Assembly (NCBI RefSeq): GCF_900491935.1
Contig: NZ_UEXK01000004.1
Span: 2,536,562 to 2,600,561, forward strand
Source: Klenkia terrae
GTDB taxonomy: Bacteria > Actinomycetota > Actinomycetes > Mycobacteriales > Geodermatophilaceae
Reading direction: 5' to 3'
DNA length: 64,000 nt
Under the pieces are notes generated by a model. The model was not told the origin of the DNA. It did no database searches and saw only the letters and a list, made by a program, of their open reading frames with translations. Positions 1-8,523 of the stretch are shown piece by piece (the stretch's first letter is position 1; every line of letters starts with the position of its first letter). The position numbers and the translations under genes are program-made.

Positions 1-21
1 CTAGATGAGTAAGTCCGATTG
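1..21. repeat. Left terminal inverted repeat of the IS
   Basis: These 21 bases mirror 961-981 with one mismatch, at position 19 from the end. This is the end beyond the 3' side of the transposase gene. Confidence 0.88.
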
Positions 22-23
22 GA

Positions 24-917
24 TCAGTGGTCGTAGGCGATCAGTGATCTTGTGACTGGTTGGCCGGTGGCGCGGTTGTGCCAGATCGCGGCGGTCAGGG
101 CCAGCAGTCGTTGAGCGATGCGTGCGGTGACACCGGTGAGGGTGCGACCGCCGTGGAGTTCCAGGTCGAGCTGGCCTTTGAGGGTGTCGAAGACCGATTC
201 GACCAGTTGTCGGACCGGTTTGAGCAGGTGCTGGCCGGGGCGTGGTGGGCGGTTGCGGTAGGAGGGGCGCAGTAGGTCGGCGCCGCGGGCGTGCAGGTAG
301 TCGTCCAGTTCGGCGGAGATGTAGCCCTTGTCGGCCAGCACCAGTAGCCCGGGCCGTTCGGTGATCAGGTCACCGTCGTAGTCCAGGACGCACATCAGCA
401 CCTGACGTTCATCGATCTTGGGATCGGCCAGCGCCCAGGTGACCGGGAGTCCGGCCGGGGTACACACCAGGTGCAGGCGTAGGCCCCAGAACCAGCGGGA
501 GTGGCTGGCGCAGTAGCCGTAGCCGGCGACCCCGGCCAGCTCCGAGCGCCGCACGGTGGGCCGGGATCGGGCGCACTCCACCGGGGTGGAGTCCACCAGC
601 CACACCGGGTCGGCCCACAGGTCGGTGTCGGTGGCCAGGACCCGGATCAGCCGCTTGAGCAGCGGTAACGCCCCACGCAGCCGCTTGTTGTAACCGGACT
701 GCTCGGGCAGGTAGGGGAACGCACCGGGCAGTGCAGCCGGGACCTGCCGCAGCCAGCGGGCCTCGGAATGGACTCCCAGTAGCGCTTGGGCCACGGCCAA
801 GGTGAGCAGCTCGGCGTCGGTCAGCCGCGGAGGGCGCCCCACACGTGAGCGAGGGCCCAGGTAGTCGTCGATGCGGACATAGAGTGAGGTCAGGAGGGTG
901 TTGAGGTCGGTCGTCAC
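24..917 (-). CDS. IS982-family transposase
   Basis: This 297-residue protein matches the IS982 transposase family in length and motifs. It would cut and join the ends of the surrounding insertion sequence. The N-terminal half has the family segment LTDAELLTLAVAQALLG. The DDE-type catalytic residues can be placed in VDSTPVEC (first Asp), LADKGY (second Asp) and ESVFDTLKGQ (Glu). The usual tail, IWHNRATGQPVTRSLIAYDH, is complete. I see no frameshift or stop. The gene fills nearly the whole element, as is normal for this family. IS982 assignment is from recognition of the sequence, not from a search. Confidence 0.93.
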   Translation of the reverse strand: MTTDLNTLLTSLYVRIDDYLGPRSRVGRPPRLTDAELLTLAVAQALLGVHSEARWLRQVPAALPGAFPYLPEQSGYNKRLRGALPLLKRLIRVLATDTDLWADPVWLVDSTPVECARSRPTVRRSELAGVAGYGYCASHSRWFWGLRLHLVCTPAGLPVTWALADPKIDERQVLMCVLDYDGDLITERPGLLVLADKGYISAELDDYLHARGADLLRPSYRNRPPRPGQHLLKPVRQLVESVFDTLKGQLDLELHGGRTLTGVTARIAQRLLALTAAIWHNRATGQPVTRSLIAYDH

Positions 918-960
918 AACCCGTACCCCAGCACCCTCCGCCCTGAAATCACACCCGTGT

Positions 961-981
961 CATTCGGACTTACTCATCTAG
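961..981. repeat. Right terminal inverted repeat of the IS
   Basis: Inverted copy of 1-21. A TTGACA hexamer lies 8 bases outside this end (989-994), in the direction of the monooxygenase gene. Confidence 0.88.
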
Positions 982-1064
982 GTCGACCTTGACAGTGGTC
1001 GAGCGTTCAACCAGTGTCGCGGTCGGCCGTGATCGCGGTCACCTCACCGCAGAGGAGTGCCCCC

Positions 1065-2828
1065 GTGCCCGTGGAGACCGACGTCCTGGTGGTGGGTTCC
1101 GGCCCGGCCGGGGCCGCCAGCGCCCTGTTCCTGGCCACCTACGGCACCCGCGTGCTCGTCGTGACCAAGTACTCGCGGCTCTCGCAGGAGCCGCGGGCGC
1201 ACATCACCAACCAGCGGGCGCTGGAGACCCTGCGCGACATGGGCGTCGAGCAGACGCTGATGGCGCTGGCCACCCCGTGGGAACTGATGGGGACGACGAC
1301 CTTCTGCACCTCGCTGGCCGGTGAGGAGCTGGGCCGGATCCCGTCGTGGGGGACCGACGTCGTCCGGCACGCCGACTACGCCCACGCCAGCCCGTGCACG
1401 ATGCTCGACGCGCCGCAGACGATCACCGAGCCGGTGATCGTGAAGGCCGCCCAGGACCGCGGCGCGACCGTCCGGTTCGACACCGAGTACGTGCGCCACG
1501 TGCAGGACGACGAGGGCGTCACCACCACCGTGCGCGACCGGCTCACCGGCCTGGAGTACGAGATCCGCTCGCGCTACCTGGTCGGCGCCGACGGCGCGCG
1601 CAGCCAGGTGGCCGCCGACCTGGAGCTGCCCTACGAGGGCCCCGGTGCGGTGGGCGGTGCGCTGGGCATCGTGTTCCGGGCCGACCTGACCCACCTGGTC
1701 GAGCACCGGCCGTCGGTCCTCTACTGGATGCTGCAGCCGGGCGCGGAGAAGGAGGGCGTGGGCCTGGGCGTGCTCCGGATGATCAAGCCCTGGACCGAGT
1801 GGATGCTCATGTGGGGCTACGCGGTCGCCGACGGCCCGCCGGAGCTGACCGACGAGTTCGTCCGCGAGCTGGCCGTGGGCCTGGTGGGCACCGACGACTT
1901 CGAGATGGAGGTCCTGAAGGGCTCACCCTGGACGGTCAACCACCACTTCGCGACCACGATCTCGAAGGGCCGCGTGTTCTGCGCCGGCGACGCCATCCAC
2001 CGGCACCCGCCGACCAACGGCCTGGGCTCCAACACCTCGATCCAGGACGCCTACAACCTGGCCTGGAAGCTCGCCCATGTGGTCGCGGGGACGGCGGACC
2101 CGGCCCTGCTGGACTCCTACGACGCCGAGCGGGCCCCGATCGCGCGGCAGATCGTGGAGCGGGCCAACCAGTCGATCGCCGACACCGGCCGGATCATGGC
2201 CGCGTTCGAGCTGACCGACACCACCGACACCGAGGCGCTGGACCGCCAGCTCGCGCTGCGCCGGGCGCCGGGCCCCGAGGGCGACCGGATCCGGGCCGCC
2301 GTCCGCGAGGCGATCGCCTACAAGGCCTACGAGTTCGACGCGCACGGCGTCGAGCACAACCAGCGCTACGCCTCGGCCGCGGTGGTCCCGGACGGGACGC
2401 CAATGCCGGAGTACCGACGGGACGCCCAGCTCTACGCCCAGGCCACCACCTGGCCCGGCGCCAAGCTGCCGCACACCTGGGTCACCCGCGGCGGCCGCGA
2501 GGTCTCCACGCTGGACCTGGCCGGCAAGGGCAGGTTCGCCGTGGTCACCGGGGTCGGCGGGGAGTCCTGGATCGAGGCCGCCGCTGCCCTCGGCGCCGAG
2601 CGCGGGCTGGAGATCACGCCGGTCGCGATCGGGCCGGGCCTGCCGGTCGACGACCCGTACGGCACCTGGGCCGACCTGCGCGAGATCGGCGACGGCGGCG
2701 TCCTGCTGGTCCGCCCGGACCTCTACGTCGCGGCCCGGCACGCGGCACCGCCGGCCTCGGCCGACGACGCCCGGACCTGGCTGGCCGGTGCGCTGGACGC
2801 CGTCCTGGGGCGGGTCGCGACCGGCTGA
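1065..2828 (+). CDS. FAD-dependent aromatic monooxygenase (TfdB/PHBH family)
   Basis: A class A flavoprotein hydroxylase that probably hydroxylates a phenol-like ring using NAD(P)H and O2. It shows the FAD dinucleotide fold VVGSGPAGAASALFL near residue 8, the DG motif (LVGADGARSQVA) and the GD motif with the TfdB-like stretch GDAIHRHPPTNGLGSNTS. The C-terminal 150 residues resemble the thioredoxin-like domain of phenol hydroxylases. I chose GTG 1065 because AGAGGAG lies 8 bases upstream; a GTG or ATG at 1014 is possible but adds unrelated residues. The insertion sequence ends 84 bases upstream, so the native promoter may have been displaced. The closest named relative by motif is 2,4-dichlorophenol 6-monooxygenase, but the substrate is unknown. 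Confidence 0.87.
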   Translation: MPVETDVLVVGSGPAGAASALFLATYGTRVLVVTKYSRLSQEPRAHITNQRALETLRDMGVEQTLMALATPWELMGTTTFCTSLAGEELGRIPSWGTDVVRHADYAHASPCTMLDAPQTITEPVIVKAAQDRGATVRFDTEYVRHVQDDEGVTTTVRDRLTGLEYEIRSRYLVGADGARSQVAADLELPYEGPGAVGGALGIVFRADLTHLVEHRPSVLYWMLQPGAEKEGVGLGVLRMIKPWTEWMLMWGYAVADGPPELTDEFVRELAVGLVGTDDFEMEVLKGSPWTVNHHFATTISKGRVFCAGDAIHRHPPTNGLGSNTSIQDAYNLAWKLAHVVAGTADPALLDSYDAERAPIARQIVERANQSIADTGRIMAAFELTDTTDTEALDRQLALRRAPGPEGDRIRAAVREAIAYKAYEFDAHGVEHNQRYASAAVVPDGTPMPEYRRDAQLYAQATTWPGAKLPHTWVTRGGREVSTLDLAGKGRFAVVTGVGGESWIEAAAALGAERGLEITPVAIGPGLPVDDPYGTWADLREIGDGGVLLVRPDLYVAARHAAPPASADDARTWLAGALDAVLGRVATG

Positions 2829-2891
2829 CCGACGCGGTGGGCGGGACCCGACTACCTTCGACGGGCCCGCCCCACCGGAGGAGAACTGCAC

Positions 2892-5177
2892 GTGCCGAGC
2901 ACCGACCCCCGCCTCGCCGAGGAGCAGCAGCACGTCACCGGTCTCTACGCCCGGTTGGACGCCGCCCGCGAGCTGGCGGTGACCCGCCGGCAGCAGGCCA
3001 TCTCCGCACCGCTGGTGGACAACCCGCAGGCCATGGGCGAGAAGGAGGCCGCGGTCCGCTTCCACGGCACCCGGATCGTGCAGCTGGACGCCGCCGAGGC
3101 CGGCCTGGTGCTCGGCCGGCTGGACCGCACGGAGGTCGAGCAGCCGCTGTACGTCGGGCGGACCGGGCTGCCCGCCGACGACGCCGGCGGCGACCCTGCG
3201 CTGGTGGACTGGCGGGCCCCGGCCAGCCGGCCGTTCTACACCGCGACCCCGTTCCGGCCCGAGGGCATCGCCCGCCGCCGGCACATCCGGACGGCGGGCC
3301 GGCGGGTCACCGGGGTCGACGACGAGGTGCTGGTGCTCGCCGAGGGCGAGGAGGCCGACGACCGCGGGCTGACCGGCGAGGCCGCGCTGCTGCGGGCGCT
3401 GACCGCCGAGCGGACCGGCCGGATGACCGACATCGTGCGGACCATCCAGGCCGAGCAGGACACGATCATCCGCTCGGACGCCCGCGGCATCCTCGTCGTC
3501 CAGGGCGGGCCGGGGACCGGCAAGACCGCCGTCGCGCTGCACCGCGCCGCGTTCCTGCTCTACACGCACCGCGACCGGCTGGCCCGCAGCGGGCTGCTCG
3601 TCGTCGGGCCGACCCCGACGTTCCTGCGCTACATCGCCGACGTGCTGCCCGCCCTCGGCGAGACCGGCGTGGTCATGGCCGGGCTGGGGCAGCTGCGGCC
3701 GGGCCTCTCGACGACGGTGGTGGACGCCCCCGAGGTCGCCGAGGTCAAGGGCCGGCTGGCGATGGCCGAGGTGGTCTCGGCCGCGGTCAAGGACCGGCAG
3801 GGCGTGCTGCGCGGCACCCGGGAGGTGGTCGTCGACCGGGAGCGGATCCGGCTGCGCGCCGGGGACGTCGCCCGGGTGCGCACCCAGGCGCGGCGGGCCT
3901 CCCGGCTGCACAACCTGGCGCGGCCGGCGTTCTACCGGGGGCTGGTGGACCTCATCGCCCAGCGGCTGGCCGACCGGCTGGGCTCCGACGTCCGCGGCGG
4001 GGAGAACCTGCTGGACGCCGAGGACCGGCGCGCGCTGCGCCGGGAGATCGCCGGGGAGCCCGCGGTGGCCGACCTGGTCGAGGAGCTGTGGCCGCTGCTC
4101 ACGCCCGAGCACCTGCTGCGCGACCTGTTCTCCTCGCCCGAGCGGCTGGCCCGGGCGGCGCGCGGGCTCACCGACGCCGAGCGGGCGCTGCTGGTGCGCG
4201 ACCGGGGGGCGCCGTGGACGGTGTCCGACGTCCCGCTGCTCGAGGAGGCCGACGAGCTGCTCGGCGTCGACGACTCCGCGGAGCGGGCCGCGGCCGCGCG
4301 CCGCCGGCAGGCCGGGGTGGACGAGGCGCAGCGGGTGCTGGACCTGCTGCACGGGTCGCGGTCGCACGACGCGGACGACGACGAGGAGTCCGAGGAGCTG
4401 ATGGCCGGCGACCTGCTGGACGCCGCCGGGCTGGCCGCGCGCGAGGAGGAGGCCGACTACCGGTCCACCGCCGAGCGGGCCGCGGCCGACCGGACCTGGA
4501 CGTTCGGGCACGTCGTGGTCGACGAGGCGCAGGAGCTGTCGGCGATGGCGTGGCGGGTGCTGGCCCGCAAGTGCCCGACGCTGTCGATGACGGTGGTCGG
4601 CGACCTGGCCCAGACCGGCACCCTGGGCGGGGCGCTGAGCTGGGCCGACGTGCTCACCCCGCACGCGCGGACGCAGTGGCGGCAGGCGGTGCTGACGGTC
4701 AACTACCGCACGCCGACCGAGATCATGGAGGTCGCCGCCGACGTGCTGGCCGCCTCGGGCTCGCAGCTGCAGGCGCCGACGTCGGTGCGCAGCAGCGGGG
4801 AGCACCCGCGGGCGGAGCGGGTGGCGGCCGGGGACCTGCTGGACCGGGTGGCCGAGGTGACCGCGGACCTGGCGGGCAAGGGCGGGACGACGGCGGTGAT
4901 CGTGCCGCCGTCGCTGTTCGACGGCGCGGTCGCCGTCCTGCCGGGGGCGACCGCGGGCGCGGACGCCGACTCCTCGGCCGGCCCCGTGCTGCTGCGCCCG
5001 GCCGAGGCCAAGGGCCTGGAGTTCGACTCCGTGGTGCTGGTCGAGCCGGCCGCCGTGCTGGCCGAGGGCGTGCGCGGGGACTCCGACCTCTACGTCGCGC
5101 TGACCAGGGCCACCCAGCGGCTGGCCGTGCTGCACGCCCGGGAGCTGCCCGACAGCCTGCACCGGCTCACCGACTGA
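2892..5177 (+). CDS. helD: HelD/HelR-type RNA polymerase recycling ATPase
   Basis: A superfamily 1 (UvrD/Rep-like) ATPase of 761 residues. Known HelD proteins enter RNA polymerase and release stalled complexes, and the actinobacterial HelR branch confers rifampicin tolerance. It has an N-terminal helical segment, Walker A GGPGTGKT near residue 205, the DEAQ box (VVDEAQELSAMAW) near 544, and the late motifs KGLEFDSVVLVEP and LYVALTRATQRLAV. An acidic stretch (DADDDEESEE) at about 493-502 sits where the primary-channel loop is expected. A GGAGGAG ribosome site precedes GTG 2892. I saw no rifamycin-associated 19-bp palindrome upstream, so a link to rifampicin is only possible. The gene ends 21 bases from convergent kynA. 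Confidence 0.85.
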   Translation: MPSTDPRLAEEQQHVTGLYARLDAARELAVTRRQQAISAPLVDNPQAMGEKEAAVRFHGTRIVQLDAAEAGLVLGRLDRTEVEQPLYVGRTGLPADDAGGDPALVDWRAPASRPFYTATPFRPEGIARRRHIRTAGRRVTGVDDEVLVLAEGEEADDRGLTGEAALLRALTAERTGRMTDIVRTIQAEQDTIIRSDARGILVVQGGPGTGKTAVALHRAAFLLYTHRDRLARSGLLVVGPTPTFLRYIADVLPALGETGVVMAGLGQLRPGLSTTVVDAPEVAEVKGRLAMAEVVSAAVKDRQGVLRGTREVVVDRERIRLRAGDVARVRTQARRASRLHNLARPAFYRGLVDLIAQRLADRLGSDVRGGENLLDAEDRRALRREIAGEPAVADLVEELWPLLTPEHLLRDLFSSPERLARAARGLTDAERALLVRDRGAPWTVSDVPLLEEADELLGVDDSAERAAAARRRQAGVDEAQRVLDLLHGSRSHDADDDEESEELMAGDLLDAAGLAAREEEADYRSTAERAAADRTWTFGHVVVDEAQELSAMAWRVLARKCPTLSMTVVGDLAQTGTLGGALSWADVLTPHARTQWRQAVLTVNYRTPTEIMEVAADVLAASGSQLQAPTSVRSSGEHPRAERVAAGDLLDRVAEVTADLAGKGGTTAVIVPPSLFDGAVAVLPGATAGADADSSAGPVLLRPAEAKGLEFDSVVLVEPAAVLAEGVRGDSDLYVALTRATQRLAVLHARELPDSLHRLTD

Positions 5178-5198
5178 CGGCCGGGCCGTCCCACCTGA

Positions 5199-6083
5199 TC
5201 ACACCGCGGCGGGGGGGGGCACCTGGGCGGGGGCGCCGATGCCGGTGCGGACCTCGTAGAGCTCGGGGGAGAAGGTCAGGTCCAGCGCCCGGCGCAGGAA
5301 GGCCGCCCCGGAGCTGCCGCCGGTGCCGGTGGTGAACCCGATCGTGCGCTGCACGGTGCGCAGGTGCCGGAACCGCCAGAACTGGAAGGCGTCCTCGATG
5401 TCGACGAGGTCCTCGCAGGTGGCGTAGTCGGGCCAGTGCGCCTCGGTGTCGTCGTAGATCGCCCGCAGGACCGGGACCAGGTCGGCGTGCATCGTCCAGG
5501 CCTGCCGGACGTCGCGGTGCAGCACCTCGTCGGGGACGGCGTGGCCCCGGCGGGCGAGGTGGGCCAGGAACGCGTCGTAGACGGTGGGGGAGTCCAGCAG
5601 CTCGGCGAGCACGGCCTGCCCCTCGGGGGCCGAGTCGAAGACCTTCAGCATCGCGGCGTTCTTGTTGCCGAGGATGAACTCGACGGCCCGGTACTGGTGG
5701 GACTGGAACCCCGAGGAGCTGCCGAGGGAGCCGCGGAACTCGGCGTACTCGCTGGGGGTGAGGGTGGCCAGCACCGACCACTGCTCGGCCAGCGTGCGGA
5801 AGATGTGCTTGACCCGGGCCAGGCCCTTGCGGGCGCGCGCGGGGTCGTCGGCGTCGAGGTGGTCGCGGACCGCGCGCAGCTCGTGGAGCACCAGCTTGAA
5901 CCAGAGCTCGGTGGTCTGGTGCTGGATGATGAACAGCAGCTCGTCGTGGTGCTCGGGCCGGCTGACCGGGTGCTGGGACGAGAGCAGCCGGTCGAGGTCG
6001 AGGTAGGCCCCGTAGCTCATCGTCTGCCGGAGGTCGGTGCGGATGCCGGCCTCGAGGGGGCGCTCGCCCGCGTGCTCGCTCAT
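5199..6083 (-). CDS. kynA: Tryptophan 2,3-dioxygenase
   Basis: This haem enzyme opens the indole ring of L-tryptophan to N-formylkynurenine (EC 1.13.11.11), the first step of the kynurenine route. The 294 residues carry Phe51 and His55 in FIIQHQ, Tyr113 and Arg117 in YAEFR, the GSSSGFQSHQYR loop, and the proximal haem ligand His240 in FWRFRHL. These numbers coincide with those of the Xanthomonas enzyme. The C-terminal GTGGSSG substrate loop is present. The gene stands alone; kynureninase or formamidase genes are not adjacent. Its 3' coding end contains nine consecutive G at 5211-5219 (the VPPPAAV tail), a possible slippage site that would change only the last residues. Confidence 0.96.
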   Translation of the reverse strand: MSEHAGERPLEAGIRTDLRQTMSYGAYLDLDRLLSSQHPVSRPEHHDELLFIIQHQTTELWFKLVLHELRAVRDHLDADDPARARKGLARVKHIFRTLAEQWSVLATLTPSEYAEFRGSLGSSSGFQSHQYRAVEFILGNKNAAMLKVFDSAPEGQAVLAELLDSPTVYDAFLAHLARRGHAVPDEVLHRDVRQAWTMHADLVPVLRAIYDDTEAHWPDYATCEDLVDIEDAFQFWRFRHLRTVQRTIGFTTGTGGSSGAAFLRRALDLTFSPELYEVRTGIGAPAQVPPPAAV

Positions 6084-6107
6084 GCCCGCATCGTGCCCCT
6101 CGGGTCC

Positions 6108-6344
6108 TCAGCGGCAGTCGGGCGCGTGCACCCGGGTCGTGCCGGCGGGTGCGGCGGCCAGCTTCTCCGGCGCGCGGGTGGGCCGGAGGGTGAGGTCGCC
6201 GCCGCAGTTGCGGCACCGCCCGTGCAGGACGTCGGTCGCGCACGCGGTGCACCAGGTGCACTCGAAGGAGCAGATCCAGGCGTCGGTCGACGACGGCGGC
6301 AGGTCGACGTCGCAGCACTCGCAGCCGGGTCGCATCTCGAGCAC
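6108..6344 (-). CDS. DUF1272 zinc-ribbon-like small protein
   Basis: A 78-residue protein of the DUF1272 family, with unknown function. It is almost defined by its cysteines: MRPGCECCDVDLPP, ICSFECTWCTAC and HGRCRNCGGDL, giving four CxxC-like pairs that probably bind two zinc ions. I chose GTG 6344 because homologues begin MLEMRP; no clear ribosome site is visible, and an upstream ATG at 6422 would run through an inverted repeat. It is transcribed away from kynA's start and lies 24 bases from it. Confidence 0.78.
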   Translation of the reverse strand: MLEMRPGCECCDVDLPPSSTDAWICSFECTWCTACATDVLHGRCRNCGGDLTLRPTRAPEKLAAAPAGTTRVHAPDCR

Positions 6345-6370
6345 GCCGCTGTCTACCAGCCCGGCTTCAC

Positions 6371-6427
6371 CGAGTGTGCAACCAGCGCGGTGCCACGGGT
6401 CCGTAGGCAGCAGTGGTTGCACACTCG
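6371..6427. terminator. Inverted repeat, possible terminator of the VOC gene
   Basis: Two perfect 14-base arms (cgagtgtgcaacca at 6371-6384 and its complement at 6414-6427) are separated by 29 bases. The structure starts 6 bases beyond the stop of the minus-strand VOC gene, a typical terminator position, but it has no U tract. Confidence 0.5.
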
Positions 6428-6432
6428 ACGCG

Positions 6433-6840
6433 TCAGGGCTGGGGGGTGAAGACGCAGAACTCGTTGCCCTCGGGGTCGGCGAGCACGTCCCACTCGATGG
6501 CCCCGGTGGTGGGGTCGGTGTCCGCGCCGTCGGCCGGGCGGTCGTTGCCGCGCACCAGCGTGGCCCCCTGCGCGAGCAGCTCCTCGACGGACCCGACGAC
6601 GTCCCAGTGCACGCGGTTCTTCACCACCTTCTCCTCCGGCACCGGCACCACCCAGATCAGGGTGCCGTGTCCGGCGGGGTCGACGATCGGCACCGGCCAG
6701 TCCACCGGGCGGGTCCAGTCGTCGTCCGGGTCGGGCTGGGCCGCGTCCTTGCGGACGTACCCCATCGCCGAGCACCACCAGTCGGCCAGCGCCTGGTGGT
6801 CGCGGGCGTCGATGCACAGGTCCCTGAACGCAGCAGCCAT
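6433..6840 (-). CDS. VOC (glyoxalase/bleomycin-resistance) family protein
   Basis: A 135-residue protein of the vicinal-oxygen-chelate fold with the two beta-alpha-beta halves expected of a glyoxalase-like domain. It opens with FRDLCIDARDHQALADWWCSA and ends with DPEGNEFCVFTP, the family's last strand with a Glu that often ligates metal. The WDV segment (VHWDVVGS) is where the second-half ligand usually lies. Substrate is unknown. The frame stays open far upstream, but ATG 6840 begins the domain. Confidence 0.78.
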   Translation of the reverse strand: MAAAFRDLCIDARDHQALADWWCSAMGYVRKDAAQPDPDDDWTRPVDWPVPIVDPAGHGTLIWVVPVPEEKVVKNRVHWDVVGSVEELLAQGATLVRGNDRPADGADTDPTTGAIEWDVLADPEGNEFCVFTPQP

Positions 6841-6869
6841 GCCGGGCACCCAAGCACCCCGCCGGGGTC

Positions 6870-7724
6870 TCAGGCGACCGAGTTGACCCCGGAGACCCGC
6901 AGGAAGTCCAGCTTCTCGGCCGCCGGCGTCCCGGTCGCGGCGGTCATCGTCACGATCCGCAGCTCGGACCCGCTGACGGTGAACACGTCGCAGTCCACCT
7001 CGACCGCGCCGACCACCGGGTGGTCGATCGTCTTCTGCTCCGACAGGTGCTCCCCGACCGCACCGCTGCGCCACAGCTGCGCGAACTCCGGGCTGCCGCT
7101 CTGCAGCCGCTCGATCAGCGCCCGCAGCGACGGGTCGTGCGGGTGCCGGCCCTGGGTCCGCCGCAGGTCGGCCACCAGCGACGCGCGGAACCCCGCCCCG
7201 CCGTCGGGGTACCGGGCGCGGCCGACCTGCCCGACCGCCGCGTCGGCCAGGAAGGCCTGCGCGACCAGGTTGCGCTGCCACGCGGTGCGGCCGGCGGGCT
7301 CGCCGAACAGCGCAGCCCAGGTCGGGCTCCAGGTCAGCAGGTCCCACGCTGCGGTGAACACCGCGATCGGGTTGTCGCCCATCCGGGACACCAGCCGCTG
7401 CACCCCGGGCGGGATGTGCGTGCCCACCAGCGCCTCGCCGGGCGGCTGCAGGCCGGCCAGCCGGTACAGGTGGTCCTGCTCGTGGCGGTCCAGCTGCAGT
7501 GCCCGGCCGAGGGCGGCCACCACCTGCGCGGACGGCGTCCGGGCCCGGCCCTGCTCGAGCCGGACGACGTAGTCCACGCTCACCCCGGCGAGCGCCGCCA
7601 GCTCCTCGCGCCGCAGCCCGGCGGCACGGCGCACGCCGTAGGTCGGCGTCCCCACGTCGGCGGGGGAGCGTCGGTCGCGCCAGGACCGCAGCAGCGAGCC
7701 GAGTTCTCCGTGCGCGTCGGTCAC
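6870..7724 (-). CDS. XRE-family regulator with MmyB-like ligand domain
   Basis: A 284-residue DNA-binding regulator. Residues about 10-80 form a helix-turn-helix (REELAALAGVSVDYVVRLEQG). The rest matches the MmyB-like ligand-binding domain, with TWSPTWAALFGEP and an aromatic-rich core thought in the family to hold a fatty acid. GTG 7724 fits the domain start. It is divergent from an SDR gene across 102 bases (7725-7826), which must hold both promoters. This regulator/SDR pairing is common in actinobacteria and suggests the regulator controls the reductase, an inference from position. Confidence 0.86.
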   Translation of the reverse strand: MTDAHGELGSLLRSWRDRRSPADVGTPTYGVRRAAGLRREELAALAGVSVDYVVRLEQGRARTPSAQVVAALGRALQLDRHEQDHLYRLAGLQPPGEALVGTHIPPGVQRLVSRMGDNPIAVFTAAWDLLTWSPTWAALFGEPAGRTAWQRNLVAQAFLADAAVGQVGRARYPDGGAGFRASLVADLRRTQGRHPHDPSLRALIERLQSGSPEFAQLWRSGAVGEHLSEQKTIDHPVVGAVEVDCDVFTVSGSELRIVTMTAATGTPAAEKLDFLRVSGVNSVA

Positions 7725-7826
7725 GGGACCAGTGTCGCCCGGTCGGGGCCGCGCAGCCTGGTACCGGCACTCCACAGGCTGCGCCGGGCCACGCGCGGCC
7801 GCTGGGACCGACGCACAGTGGGAGCC

Positions 7827-8519
7827 ATGACCACGACACTGATCACCGGCGGCAACAAGGGCCTGGGTCGCGAGACCGCCCGCCGCCTCCTCGCCGAGGG
7901 CCACACCGTGTGGATCGGCGCCCGCGACGAGACCCGCGGCCGGCAGGCCGCCGACGAGCTCGGCGCCCGCTTCGTCCAGCTCGACGTCACCGACGACGCC
8001 TCCGTCGCCGCCGCGGCGCAGACCGTCGGCGCCGCGGGCGGGCTGGACGTGCTCGTCAACAACGCCGGGATCGCCGGCCCGCACACGGACCCCGCCGAGC
8101 TCACCGGCGCCGACGCGCTCACCGTGCTCGACACCAACGTCGCCGGGATCGTCCGGACGACGTCGGCCTTCCTCCCGCTGCTGCGCGGCTCGGCGGCCCC
8201 GGCCATCGTCAACGTGACCAGCGGTCTGGGGTCGTTCCACGCCGTGCACGACGCGTCGCGGATCGAGTCCACGGTGGTCGCGCCGCTGTACACCGCGTCC
8301 AAGTCCGCGGTCACGATGCTGACCGTGCAGTACGCCAAGGCGCTGCCCGGCATCCGGGTCAACGCCGCCGACCCCGGCTACACGGCCACCGACCTGAACG
8401 CGAACAGCGGGCCGCAGACGGTCACCGAGGGCACCGACGCCGTCGTCGCGCTGGCGCTGCAGGGCGCCGACGGCCCGACCGGCACCTTCACCGACCGCGA
8501 CGGCACCGCCCCCTTCTGA
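7827..8519 (+). CDS. Short-chain dehydrogenase/reductase
   Basis: A classical SDR of 230 residues using NAD(P)H. It has the cofactor motif TGGNKGLG at residues 7-14, the NNAG motif in LVNNAGIAG, and a catalytic Ser-Tyr-Lys set visible as VTSGLGS and YTASKSAV. The substrate cannot be told from sequence. ATG 7827 is preceded by GGGAG. It is followed by a 92-bp palindrome and then nadE on the same strand. The divergent XRE regulator is its likely controller. Confidence 0.88.
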   Translation: MTTTLITGGNKGLGRETARRLLAEGHTVWIGARDETRGRQAADELGARFVQLDVTDDASVAAAAQTVGAAGGLDVLVNNAGIAGPHTDPAELTGADALTVLDTNVAGIVRTTSAFLPLLRGSAAPAIVNVTSGLGSFHAVHDASRIESTVVAPLYTASKSAVTMLTVQYAKALPGIRVNAADPGYTATDLNANSGPQTVTEGTDAVVALALQGADGPTGTFTDRDGTAPF

Positions 8520-8523
8520 CCCC

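Larger units (their letters stand above)
1..981 (-). mobile_element. IS982-family insertion sequence
   Basis: The element runs from the first base of the window to 981 and carries one transposase gene on the minus strand. Its ends are inverted: bases 1-21 match the reverse complement of 961-981 at 20 of 21 positions, with the outer 18 (ctagatgagtaagtccga) identical. The window starts exactly at the left end, so a target duplication cannot be checked, and up to four bases (CTAG, itself palindromic) at each end could belong to the target. The right end lies 84 bases before the start of a flavin monooxygenase gene. Both ends and the transposase look intact, so the element is probably recent. Confidence 0.9.

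Noticed and set aside
1923-5162. Very long minus-strand open frame opposite the monooxygenase and HelD genes
   Set aside because: It is a shadow of two real plus-strand genes in high-GC DNA; its protein is low-complexity (Gly, Arg, Val, Gln rich) with no domain.
6345-6422. Longer N-terminus for the DUF1272 protein (ATG 6422)
   Set aside because: The extra 26 residues cross an inverted repeat and are not like the family, which begins at MLEMRP.
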